From assembly GCF_001889605.1 (NCBI RefSeq), contig NZ_CP018171.1, positions 3,804,501 to 3,868,500 on the forward strand: DNA of 64,000 bases, written 5' to 3'. The translations under genes were made by a program, and so were the position numbers. This document shows, in pieces, positions 34,832 through 44,214 of the stretch. How positions within the stretch are numbered: the first letter of the stretch is position 1; every line of letters starts with the position of its first letter. The notes beneath the pieces were generated by a model that worked only from the letters and a program-made list of their open reading frames with translations, had not been told where the DNA came from and made no database searches. The DNA comes from Aquibium oceanicum (GTDB taxonomy: Bacteria > Pseudomonadota > Alphaproteobacteria > Rhizobiales > Rhizobiaceae).

Positions 34832-35761
34832 ATGTTCCGTCTCGCGCATCTTTCCGACATCCATCTTGGTCCCCTGCCCGATGTAACCTACCGGGAACTG
34901 GCGTCCAAGCGGATCACCGGCTACGTCAACTGGCAGCGCAACAGGCGGCGGCTCCTGCACAACGGCGTCACCGACGCGCTGCTGGCCGATATGGAGACCA
35001 ACGGGATCGATCATGTCGCGATCACGGGGGATCTCGTGAACCTTGCGCTCGACGCCGAAATCGACCTCGCGCGCGAATGGCTGACGACGGTCGGCACCCC
35101 GGATAACGTCTCCGTCGTGCCGGGAAACCACGACGCCTATGTTCCCGGCGCGCTCGCCAAGGCTTGCAAGGCTTGGCGTCCCTACATGACGGGCGAGAAG
35201 ACGGGTGTCAGCCAGAGCAAAACCGGCTTTCCCTATCTCAGGACGCGCGAGAACGTCGCCCTGATCGGTGTATCGTCCGCGCGTGCCACTGCTCCGTTCA
35301 TGGCGCTGGGCAGTTTCGGAGCGGAACAGGCGGTGCGCGTGGGGCAGTTGCTCGACATCGCGCGGGACCGCGGCCTGTTCCGGGTCGTGCTGATCCACCA
35401 TCCGCCTGTGCGCGGCGCGACGACGGCGCACAAGCGGCTCTACGGCATCGGGCTTTTCCAGAAGACCTTGCGGCGCCATGGCGCCGAGATCGTCCTGCAT
35501 GGGCACACGCATCTTCCGACGCTCTACTGGATCGGCGGCAAGGACAACAACGTTCCCGTCATCGGGGTGCCCGCCGCGGGACAAGGTGCGGGAGGCGAGA
35601 ACCCGCCCGCGCAATACAATCTCCTGGAGATCGGCGGGGGGCCGGGAATGTGGCAGGTGAACCTCACCCGCCGCGGAATCATCGACGGTGCGCCGACTTT
35701 CCGGATCAAGGCGGAAAAGACGGTGAATCTGTTTTCCGAACCTCAGTACGCCGCCAGATAG
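34832..35761 (+). CDS. Calcineurin-like metallophosphoesterase
   Basis: A 309-residue protein with the full set of dimetal motifs in order: HLSDIHLG (motif 1), ITGDLVNL (motif 2), VVPGNHDAY (motif 3), IHHPPV (motif 4) and LHGHTHLP (motif 5). Such enzymes cleave phosphodiesters or phosphomonoesters, for example cyclic nucleotides, UDP-sugars or phospholipid headgroups. No signal peptide, so cytoplasmic. Its last 19 bases overlap the convergent gene at 35743. Confidence 0.9.
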   Translation: MFRLAHLSDIHLGPLPDVTYRELASKRITGYVNWQRNRRRLLHNGVTDALLADMETNGIDHVAITGDLVNLALDAEIDLAREWLTTVGTPDNVSVVPGNHDAYVPGALAKACKAWRPYMTGEKTGVSQSKTGFPYLRTRENVALIGVSSARATAPFMALGSFGAEQAVRVGQLLDIARDRGLFRVVLIHHPPVRGATTAHKRLYGIGLFQKTLRRHGAEIVLHGHTHLPTLYWIGGKDNNVPVIGVPAAGQGAGGENPPAQYNLLEIGGGPGMWQVNLTRRGIIDGAPTFRIKAEKTVNLFSEPQYAAR

Positions 35762-36492
35762 GCCGCGACCTCATCCCAGTAGACGGCGGCGAGGATTGCC
35801 AGCCCCGCAGCCGCGCCGAACAGCACGATCCCGGCTGCCGATGCCAAGGACCGCGCCCTGCTGACCGCCGGCTTCGCCTCGGCCACGGGCTCGGTCTCGG
35901 CCGTTGCTTCCCGTGGCGCGGGTTCCGCTGCATAGGCGAGCAGCGACTTGCCATTGCGATGCTCGTCGTTCGCGGGTGACGCCTTCGAGGCACTCGGTTC
36001 GGGCCTTTCCTGCGTCCGTTCTGCCTTGGCGTCGTGAGCCTCCCCGCCCTGCTCGTCCACCGGACGCAGCGAGACCACGGTGCCGTCCAGCCAGCGCTGA
36101 CGTTCCACCATCCGTTCGGCGACGTAACGCGTCACCTGGTCGGCGACGGGTCTGATCTCGGTGGATTCGGCCAGCACGACGCGTCCGAGCCGCGTGTCGC
36201 GCACGAAGCGGTAGGTGCGGCGGTCGCGGCCCATCGCGACATGGCTCACCGCATCGATCCACAGCCGCGGCTGCGTTCCCGAGGAAATCGCGAAATCGAA
36301 GAGAATCTCCTCGGCAGGCACCTGCTGGAAGACCGGCTCCAACTCCTGCGCGAGGAGTTCCAGCCGCGTCCGGGATGCCTCGCGCAATTCCACGACCACG
36401 TCGTCGCGCTCCGCGGCGGCGACCTTCACCTCGCGGATGGCCTCCGCCAGCCTGCCCCGCCGCTCGGCGGCGATCGCGTCCCTGTCGTTCAT
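35743..36492 (-). CDS. Conserved protein with C-terminal membrane anchor
   Basis: A 249-residue protein. Residues 1-145 are helical and charged with a conserved-looking core (ILFDFAISSGTQPRLWIDAVSHVAMGRDRRTYRFVRDTRLGRVVLAES). A Pro/Glu/Ala-rich linker follows, and a single C-terminal membrane helix (about 215-238, ASAAGIVLFGAAAGLAILAAVYW). It would be a tail-anchored cytoplasmic protein. I recognise no functional family. It is divergent from the adenylate cyclase gene with about 160 bases between. Confidence 0.72.
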   Translation of the reverse strand: MNDRDAIAAERRGRLAEAIREVKVAAAERDDVVVELREASRTRLELLAQELEPVFQQVPAEEILFDFAISSGTQPRLWIDAVSHVAMGRDRRTYRFVRDTRLGRVVLAESTEIRPVADQVTRYVAERMVERQRWLDGTVVSLRPVDEQGGEAHDAKAERTQERPEPSASKASPANDEHRNGKSLLAYAAEPAPREATAETEPVAEAKPAVSRARSLASAAGIVLFGAAAGLAILAAVYWDEVAAYLAAY

Positions 36493-36651
36493 GTCAGGTC
36501 TCCCCCAAGGGGTTCATCGTTTACGAAAGGTTAACACAGACATTCGGGCGAACAAAAGGCGAATTTCCGCCGCAAACAGGTCTGACCCCAGGCGATCGGT
36601 TTGCATCCGGGCCGCGGCATTCTATCTTTCGTGAATCGGCACCCTGGCTGG

Positions 36652-38100
36652 ATGGACGCAATGGCCCTGGCGGAACGCGTTGGATCGGCGATCGCGACCC
36701 GCAGGGCGCGGCGTCGCGCGAACTTTCCGCAACTGCTGGACGAGACCTTTCGCAGCCACGAACGGGAGGGCCGCCGCCTCCAGCTTCGCGGCCGGACATG
36801 GTCGCTCGCGGCCATGCTCGTCATGCTCGGCGTCGTGGCGCCGTATCCGGAAGCGTTCTACTACCAGGGACTGGTCCTTTTCTTCATCTCGACCGGGTTC
36901 ATTCCGTCCCTGCTGGAGCGGTGGGGGAAGCTGCGGCGCTGGCATCTCTACCTTTTCGTCGCCATCGACTTCGCGCTTCTCACTTTCGCGGTCATCTATC
37001 CGAACCCGCTCGCGCCGGAAAACCTGCCACCGCAGCTGACGCTGCATTTCGACACTTCGCTCTACCTGTTCCTGCTTCTCGCGAGCCTCGCCTTCGCCGA
37101 CAATCCGCGACTGGTTCTGTGGGGCGGTTTCGTCGGCGCGGTCAGTTGGGCGGTCGGAGTCGGCTGGCTTGCGAGGCTCCCCGACAGCGTAGTGATATGG
37201 CCGGGCAATGGCGACATCGGGCTCAACGACGTCGTCACGCGCATGCGCCTCATCGCCAATCCGACCACCGTCGACTTGAGCGTGCTCTTCCAGACCGTCG
37301 TCATCTTCGCCATCGTCGCCATGATCATGGCCGGCGGCGTCGGGCGCTCGCGGCGGCTGGTCTGGCGTTATGCCGTCATCGAGCGCCAACGGCTGAACCT
37401 CGCCCGCTACTTCCCGCCGTCCACGGTCGATCAACTGTCCCGGCAGGACGAGCCGCTCCAGCAGATCCGGGAACTGAAGGCGGCGATCATCTTTGCCGAC
37501 CTCGTCGGCTTCACGCGGTGGGCGGAGCGCCACACGCCGTCGGAGGCGATCTCGCTCCTGCGCGAGGTCCACGCGCTTCTCGAAGAGGCAGTCTTCCGGC
37601 ACGGCGGGACGCTGGACAAATTCATCGGCGACGGTGTCATGGCGACCTTCGGAACGCCGGAACCGAAGCCGGACGATTCCCTCAATGCCATGTCGTGCGT
37701 GAAAGCCATTCTTGAGGACGTCGCCGCACTGAACGCGCGACGCCTCGCGCGCGGCGAGGAGGCCGTCCAGATCGCGCTCGGGGTGCACTACGGGCCCGTC
37801 GTCGTCGGCAACATCGGGACCGAGCGTCGGCTGGAGCTCGGCGTCATAGGCGACACGGTCAACGTGGCGAGCCGTTTGGAGGAACTCACCCGCGTGATCG
37901 GGCGCATGGCGGTGGTGAGCGATCAGCTGGTGGCCGACATCAGGGAGCGGCGGCCGGACGCGGCCGACCGGATGCTCGAAGACTTCGCGTTCCTAGGCGC
38001 CAATCACCTGGAAGGTCGGCGGCAAGACATCGCGGTGTGGGGGAGCAACCAGACCCTGGTGGCATCGGAGAGCCAGGCGCGCTGGGCACGCTCGGCGTAA
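36652..38100 (+). CDS. Membrane-bound class III adenylate cyclase
   Basis: A protein of about 482 residues. The N-terminal half has roughly six membrane helices (within residues 50-230); the C-terminal half is a class III cyclase domain. Metal-binding Asp283 lies in FADLVGFT and Asp327 in GDGVMATFG. Lys323 in LDKFIGDG is the adenine-selecting residue, and VIGDTVNVASRLE carries the transition-state region. It should make cAMP in response to a signal sensed through the membrane part. The start is uncertain: ATG at 36652 or 36661, or an upstream TTG. Confidence 0.88.
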   Translation: MDAMALAERVGSAIATRRARRRANFPQLLDETFRSHEREGRRLQLRGRTWSLAAMLVMLGVVAPYPEAFYYQGLVLFFISTGFIPSLLERWGKLRRWHLYLFVAIDFALLTFAVIYPNPLAPENLPPQLTLHFDTSLYLFLLLASLAFADNPRLVLWGGFVGAVSWAVGVGWLARLPDSVVIWPGNGDIGLNDVVTRMRLIANPTTVDLSVLFQTVVIFAIVAMIMAGGVGRSRRLVWRYAVIERQRLNLARYFPPSTVDQLSRQDEPLQQIRELKAAIIFADLVGFTRWAERHTPSEAISLLREVHALLEEAVFRHGGTLDKFIGDGVMATFGTPEPKPDDSLNAMSCVKAILEDVAALNARRLARGEEAVQIALGVHYGPVVVGNIGTERRLELGVIGDTVNVASRLEELTRVIGRMAVVSDQLVADIRERRPDAADRMLEDFAFLGANHLEGRRQDIAVWGSNQTLVASESQARWARSA

Positions 38101-38107
38101 GCCGCTA

Positions 38108-38869
38108 CTAAGATCGCAGCGCCTTTCTGATCGAGCGGATGACCGTCTCGCGCGCCTCTTCCAGCAGCATGTGCCCTTTGCCCGGCAGGGTCTCGAGCGG
38201 CAGATTCGCGGGTAGTCCTTCGGTCTGCGAGTAGGGCAGGACCGTGTCCTCGGTGCCCCAGATCACCCGCGCGGGCATGGCGAGCGAGGCGAGTGTGTCT
38301 CGCGGGATTTCGCCCTGCTTGTCCCCCTTCGTGATGAGGGCGGCAATCTCGATCAGCTTGTCGCGCTGGCCCGCGACGCCGCGCGTGGCGACGAGCCCGG
38401 CGACGTATTTGGTCGGCATGGTGAAACCCGGCGCCGACATCTCGTCCATGCAGGTGCGCAGATCGTCTGCGTTGGTGGCAGCCGCGTAGCGCCTGAGGAG
38501 CTCGAAGTTGATCTCCGCGCCGAATCCGCCCGGCGCGAGCAACGTCAGCGACGCGACCATGTCGGGCGAGCGCAACGCGGCCAGGACCGCGATGGCGCCC
38601 CCCATCGAATGGCCGGAAAAATGCGCCCGCGCGATGCCGCGGGCGGCGAGGTCGGCAAGGATCGCCTTGGCAGCGACGTGCGCCGGCCCGGCGCCCGGAT
38701 AACCGAGCGAGCGGCCGTGACCCGGCAAATCGTAGGCCAGCACGCGGGCGCCGACGGCGAGCGCCGGCTGGATGTCGTACCAGACGTCGTGATGGCCGCC
38801 GAAGCCGTGCAGGAGAACGACCGTCTCCGGCCCCTTCCCCTGCACGCGCGCATGGATGTCCCCGCTCAT
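38108..38869 (-). CDS. Alpha/beta-fold hydrolase
   Basis: A 253-residue enzyme with an intact triad: Ser in GHSMGG, acid in WGTEDTVLP and His in GKGHMLLEE, plus the oxyanion HGFGGHHDVW near the N-terminus. The closest functional analogues in sequence style are acetoin-dehydrogenase-associated or ester hydrolases, but the substrate cannot be assigned. It converges on the adenylate cyclase gene and lies 36 bases downstream of leuA on the same strand, so read-through from leuA is possible. Confidence 0.88.
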   Translation of the reverse strand: MSGDIHARVQGKGPETVVLLHGFGGHHDVWYDIQPALAVGARVLAYDLPGHGRSLGYPGAGPAHVAAKAILADLAARGIARAHFSGHSMGGAIAVLAALRSPDMVASLTLLAPGGFGAEINFELLRRYAAATNADDLRTCMDEMSAPGFTMPTKYVAGLVATRGVAGQRDKLIEIAALITKGDKQGEIPRDTLASLAMPARVIWGTEDTVLPYSQTEGLPANLPLETLPGKGHMLLEEARETVIRSIRKALRS

Positions 38870-38905
38870 TCGTCCCCCCGGTTCATGCGCGAGGATAGCG
38901 CGTCG

Positions 38906-40633
38906 TCACTGCGCCGCAAGGATGCGGTTCGCCGCCGACACCACCGCCTCGAGCGAGGCCGCCACGATGTTGGTGTTGATGCCCGCCCCGAACAGCTTGC
39001 CGCCGGGATGCTCCACTTCCATGTAGCTGATCGCGGCCGCGTTCGAGCCGCGCTGCATGGAATGCTCCGAGTAGTCGAGCACCGTCATCGGAATGCCGAT
39101 GTGGCGCGACAGGGCATCGACGAAGCCGTCGATAGGCCCCGTGCCGGAACCGGTGATCGTGACCTCCTGGCCGCCATCGGTGATCGTCGCCTCCACGTTA
39201 CGACGGCCCTTTGCCGACGTGTCGGGATAGGTGTGATGGTCAAGGAACTTCAGCCGCGCGCCGGGCTGGTCGACATAGCGGTCGATGAAACGCTCGTGGA
39301 TGCGCTTCGACGACAGTTCCTTGCCTTCCGCATCGGTGACCGCCTGAATGTCCTTCGAGAACTCGATCTGCAGGTTGCGCGGCAGGTTCAGCCCGTAGTC
39401 AGCCTGCATGATGTAGGCGATGCCGCCCTTGCCCGATTGCGAGTTGATGCGGATGATCGCCTCGTAGGTGCGGCCGACATCCTGCGGGTCGATCGGCAGG
39501 TAGGGGACCTCCCAGAGCTCCTTGTTGGCCTTGGCCTTTGCCTTCATGCCCTTGTTGATGGCGTCCTGGTGCGAGCCGGAGAAGGCGGTGTAGACCAGTT
39601 CGCCGACATAGGGATGGCGCTCGGGGATCATCATCTGGTTCGAGTACTCGTACACCTCTTTCATGCGGGTGATGTTCGAGCAGTCGAGTTCCGGATCGAC
39701 GCCCTGCGTGTACATGTTCAGCGCCAGCGTCACGATGTCGACGTTGCCGGTTCGCTCGCCGTTGCCGAACAGCGTGCCCTCGACCCGGTCCGCACCGGCC
39801 ATCAGCCCCAGTTCGGTCGCCGCGATGCCGGTGCCGCGGTCGTTGTGCGGATGCAAGGAGACGATCAGGCTGTCGCGATTGTCGAGGTTGCGGCACATCC
39901 ACTCGATCTGGTCGGCATGGATGTTGGGCGTCGACATCTCGACGGTGGCCGGCAGGTTGAAGATGAGCCTGTCCTGCGGCGTCGGCTTCACGATCTCCGC
40001 GACCGCGTTGCAGATTTCGAGCGCCACCTCGAGCTCGGTGCCGGTGAAGCTTTCCGGCGAATACTCGAAGCGATACCCGCCGCCGGCCTTCGCCGCCATG
40101 TCGGTGATCATCTTGGCAGCGTCGGTGGCGATGCGCTTGATGCCGGCGACATCCTTCTCGAACACCACGCGGCGCTGCAACTCGCTGGTGGAGTTGTAGA
40201 AATGGACAATGGGCGTCTTTGCCCCTTCCAGCGCCTCGAAGGTGCGGGTGATCAGTTCGGGGCGGCACTGCACCAGCACCTGGAGATCGACCTCGTCCGG
40301 GACGCCGCCTTCCTCGATGCACCAGCGCGCGAAGTCGAAATCGGTCTGCGAGGCCGAAGGAAAGCCGATCTCGATTTCCCTGAATCCCATGTCGAGCAGC
40401 AGCGCGAACATGCGCGCCTTGCGATCGTGCCCCATCGGGTCGATCAGGGCCTGGTTGCCATCGCGCAGGTCGACCGAGCACCAGATCGGTGCCTTCTCGA
40501 TGCGCTTGGACGGCCATGTGCGGTCGGCGAGGTTCAGTTGCGGATAGGGGTGGTACTTGCGCGGCGCATCGGGCATTCCCCGATGCGCGGGAATTGCCAT
40601 ACCGGCGGGCGTGAAGGTCTCGGGCTTGTTCAT
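38906..40633 (-). CDS. leuA: 2-isopropylmalate synthase
   Basis: A 575-residue enzyme condensing acetyl-CoA with 2-ketoisovalerate, the first committed step of leucine synthesis. The N-terminal TIM barrel shows WCSVDLRDGNQAL (metal Asp55) and SLHPHNDRGTGIA with metal histidines. The C-terminal regulatory domain (..EATITDGGQEVTITGSGTGPIDGFVDALSRH..) binds leucine for feedback inhibition. The length and N-terminus (MPDAPRKYHPYPQLNLADRTWPSK) indicate the longer LeuA subtype. It is preceded by a Leu-rich leader peptide and hairpins (40634-40909), indicating attenuation. Confidence 0.97.
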   Translation of the reverse strand: MNKPETFTPAGMAIPAHRGMPDAPRKYHPYPQLNLADRTWPSKRIEKAPIWCSVDLRDGNQALIDPMGHDRKARMFALLLDMGFREIEIGFPSASQTDFDFARWCIEEGGVPDEVDLQVLVQCRPELITRTFEALEGAKTPIVHFYNSTSELQRRVVFEKDVAGIKRIATDAAKMITDMAAKAGGGYRFEYSPESFTGTELEVALEICNAVAEIVKPTPQDRLIFNLPATVEMSTPNIHADQIEWMCRNLDNRDSLIVSLHPHNDRGTGIAATELGLMAGADRVEGTLFGNGERTGNVDIVTLALNMYTQGVDPELDCSNITRMKEVYEYSNQMMIPERHPYVGELVYTAFSGSHQDAINKGMKAKAKANKELWEVPYLPIDPQDVGRTYEAIIRINSQSGKGGIAYIMQADYGLNLPRNLQIEFSKDIQAVTDAEGKELSSKRIHERFIDRYVDQPGARLKFLDHHTYPDTSAKGRRNVEATITDGGQEVTITGSGTGPIDGFVDALSRHIGIPMTVLDYSEHSMQRGSNAAAISYMEVEHPGGKLFGAGINTNIVAASLEAVVSAANRILAAQ

Positions 40634-40873
40634 CGTCGTCTCTCCCGCGCTACCGCCTACGGATACGGAGCGCTCATGTCACGGATTGGCTGAATTCGAG
40701 CTTCGGGAGCATGGCGCATCGGCGTCACATCGATCGCCGGGCGCTCCCTTTCAGCGGACCCGGCGATCGCCGATAAGGCCGAGAAGAAGGAGAGCCGAAG
40801 AAAGCGCGCGCAACGTCTCGCCGGCGAAATGCCGACGGTCGGAACGGGTTGCGATGTCGCGCGGAGTGGACAT
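40634..40873 (-). promoter_or_regulatory. leuA leader with attenuator-like hairpins
   Basis: The 240-base leader contains a peptide with a run of Leu codons (40873-40751). A perfect 11-bp hairpin pairs CGATCGCCGGG (40769-40759) with CCCGGCGATCG (40741-40731); it overlaps the last sense codons and has the peptide's stop in its loop. The adjacent GGGAGCG can alternatively pair with GCTCCC near 40705-40710 or with CGCTCC near 40667-40673. Mutually exclusive stems next to a Leu-codon run are the mark of ribosome-mediated attenuation, known for leucine operons of proteobacteria. No clear U-tract was found, so the terminator step is uncertain. Confidence 0.65.
40751..40873 (-). CDS. leuA leader peptide
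   Basis: A 40-codon frame ending ALSSALLLLGLIGDRRVR, with five Leu codons (CTC CTT CTT CTC and CTT) within six positions. The proposed ATG (40873) lies seven bases after a -10-like TATACC, so the transcript would start at or next to the ATG and be leaderless, as described for the trp leader peptide of Sinorhizobium meliloti. The Leu run and stop position relative to the hairpin are well supported; the start codon is less certain. Confidence 0.6.
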   Translation of the reverse strand: MSTPRDIATRSDRRHFAGETLRALSSALLLLGLIGDRRVR

Positions 40874-40880
40874 GCGCGGC

Positions 40881-40909
40881 GGTATACCGGAGCCGGAGGA
40901 GAGAGGCAA
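40881..40909 (-). promoter_or_regulatory. Predicted leuA promoter
   Basis: On the minus strand TTGCCT (40909-40904), a 17-base spacer and TATACC (40886-40881) fit a sigma-70-type promoter, with the start site predicted at about 40873. Confidence 0.5.
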
Positions 40910-40926
40910 GCAGGGATGATCGACGA

Positions 40927-41088
40927 TCAGAGCAGTCTCAAGCCGAGGTGTTTTTCGAAAGGAACGAAATCGCGGTCCTGCTGAAGGAGGAAATGTCCCT
41001 GGACCATATAACGGTCCATCGCCAGCATCAGCCTGGCCGACGCACATCGCGTTGCCGCGCGTACCGTCTCCGGGGAAAGGGAGTGCAT
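40927..41088 (-). CDS. Possible 53-residue protein upstream of leuA
   Basis: A frame reading MHSLSPETVRAATRCASARL, then LMLAMDRYMVQGHFLLQQDRD and FVPFEKHLGLRLL. The composition looks protein-like (amphipathic helices, few low-complexity stretches). No strong ribosome binding site precedes the ATG and the 5' end overlaps a vapC relic on the opposite strand. I do not recognise it. It may be a small gene, or the 3' end of a larger gene truncated when the neighbouring relic arrived. Confidence 0.35.
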   Translation of the reverse strand: MHSLSPETVRAATRCASARLMLAMDRYMVQGHFLLQQDRDFVPFEKHLGLRLL

Positions 41089-41189
41089 CCCGCGATTGCT
41101 TCGCCTACGCGCTGGCGCATCGGCATGGTTGTCCCTTGCTCTATGTCGGTCGCGATTTCGCTGCTAGGGACGTATCGTCGGCGATTTGA
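41059..41189 (+). pseudogene. vapC (PIN-domain toxin) 3' relic
   Basis: Two frames joined near 41094 give AYRLRGKGVHPA followed by DCFAYALAHRHGCPLLYVGRDFAARDVSSAI and a stop. This matches the C-terminal part of VapC toxins, whose usual order is AYxxxGKGxHPA-LNFGDC-AYALA-PLLxxGxDF-TD. About four codons (LNFG) are missing at the junction, with a frame change, and the N-terminal half with the catalytic Asp is absent. No antitoxin gene remains. It cannot encode a working toxin. Confidence 0.7.
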
Positions 41190-41216
41190 GCGCCGCCCGT
41201 CGAGCATGTCGGCCAC

Positions 41217-41246
41217 TTGCACTTCGCAACATACCCGGTAGTATGT
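41217..41246. promoter_or_regulatory. Promoter with overlapping palindromic operator before pcaD
   Basis: TTGCAC (41217-41222), a 16-base spacer and TAGTAT (41239-41244) form a candidate promoter. A perfect palindrome, ACATAC-CCGGTA-GTATGT (41229-41246), covers the -10 and part of the spacer, where a bound repressor would block polymerase. The form suits a TetR-family dimer; no such regulator is encoded nearby. Confidence 0.55.
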
Positions 41247-41268
41247 CGGCCGCGAGGGAGGAGCACCC

Positions 41269-42063
41269 ATGACGTTTGCGCGTGTGAACGGCGTCGTTCT
41301 GCATTTCGAAGACCGCGGCGACAAGGCCAGACCCGCGCTGGTGTTCGCCAATTCGCTGGGCACCGACTTCCGTATCTGGGACGCCGTGCTAGACCTTCTG
41401 GGAGATCGCTTCCGCTTCATTCGCTACGACAAGCGCGGCCACGGCCTCTCCGAGGCAACGCCCGCGCCGTACACGCTGGAAGACCACGTCTCCGACCTGG
41501 AATCACTGCTGGAGCATATCGGCGCAACCTCCTGCGCCGTCGTCGGTTTGTCGGTCGGCGGCATGATCGCGCAAGGGCTGGCGGCCAAGCGGCCCGACCT
41601 GGTCAAGGCGATGATACTCATGGACACAGCGCACAAGATCGGTACCGCCGACATGTGGAACCAGCGCATCGAAGGCGTGACCAGGGAAGGGATCGCGTCG
41701 CTGGCCGACGCCATCATGCAGCGCTGGTTCACGCCTGCCTACCGCACCCCCGAAAACCCGGATTTCGTCGGCTACACCGCCATGCTTACGCGCACCACCG
41801 TAGACGGCTATGCCGGCACATGCGCGGCACTGCGCGATGCTGACTTTACCGAAAGCACAAAGGCGCTGACACTGCCGGTGCTTGCCCTGGTCGGAGATCA
41901 GGACGGGTCGACGCCGCCCGACCTGGTGCGCTCGACCGCCGAACTCGTGAAGGGTGCCGATTTCCGCATCATCCCGGACGCCGGCCACCTGCCCTGCATC
42001 GAGCAGCCGCAGGCGGTCGTCAACCTGATGTCGAACTTCCTGAAACAAGCCCGTTTTTCGTAG
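41269..42063 (+). CDS. pcaD: 3-oxoadipate enol-lactonase-like alpha/beta hydrolase
   Basis: A 264-residue protein with the PcaD pattern: VFANSLGTDFRIWD (oxyanion region), RYDKRGHGLS, nucleophile Ser in GLSVGG, acid in VGDQDGSTPP and His in DAGHLPCIEQP. PcaD hydrolyses the enol-lactone to 3-oxoadipate. It is the first gene after the palindromic operator and is followed 46 bases on by the pim-like operon, whose enzymes handle dicarboxyl-CoA compounds. No pcaB, pcaC or other aromatic genes are adjacent, so it may act on a related lactone or ester. GGGAGGAG precedes the ATG. Confidence 0.82.
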   Translation: MTFARVNGVVLHFEDRGDKARPALVFANSLGTDFRIWDAVLDLLGDRFRFIRYDKRGHGLSEATPAPYTLEDHVSDLESLLEHIGATSCAVVGLSVGGMIAQGLAAKRPDLVKAMILMDTAHKIGTADMWNQRIEGVTREGIASLADAIMQRWFTPAYRTPENPDFVGYTAMLTRTTVDGYAGTCAALRDADFTESTKALTLPVLALVGDQDGSTPPDLVRSTAELVKGADFRIIPDAGHLPCIEQPQAVVNLMSNFLKQARFS

Positions 42064-42109
42064 AAGAAGGCCCCGAGGGGTCGATCCGTTCCGCCTGGAG
42101 AGCAGCATC

Positions 42110-44212
<2,103 letters not shown>

Positions 44213-44214
44213 TC

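Noticed and set aside
40849-41241. A 130-codon plus-strand frame between leuA and pcaD as an intact gene
   Set aside because: Only a short part (AYRLRGKGVHPA) is protein-like and it continues in another frame, so it is better explained as a vapC relic.
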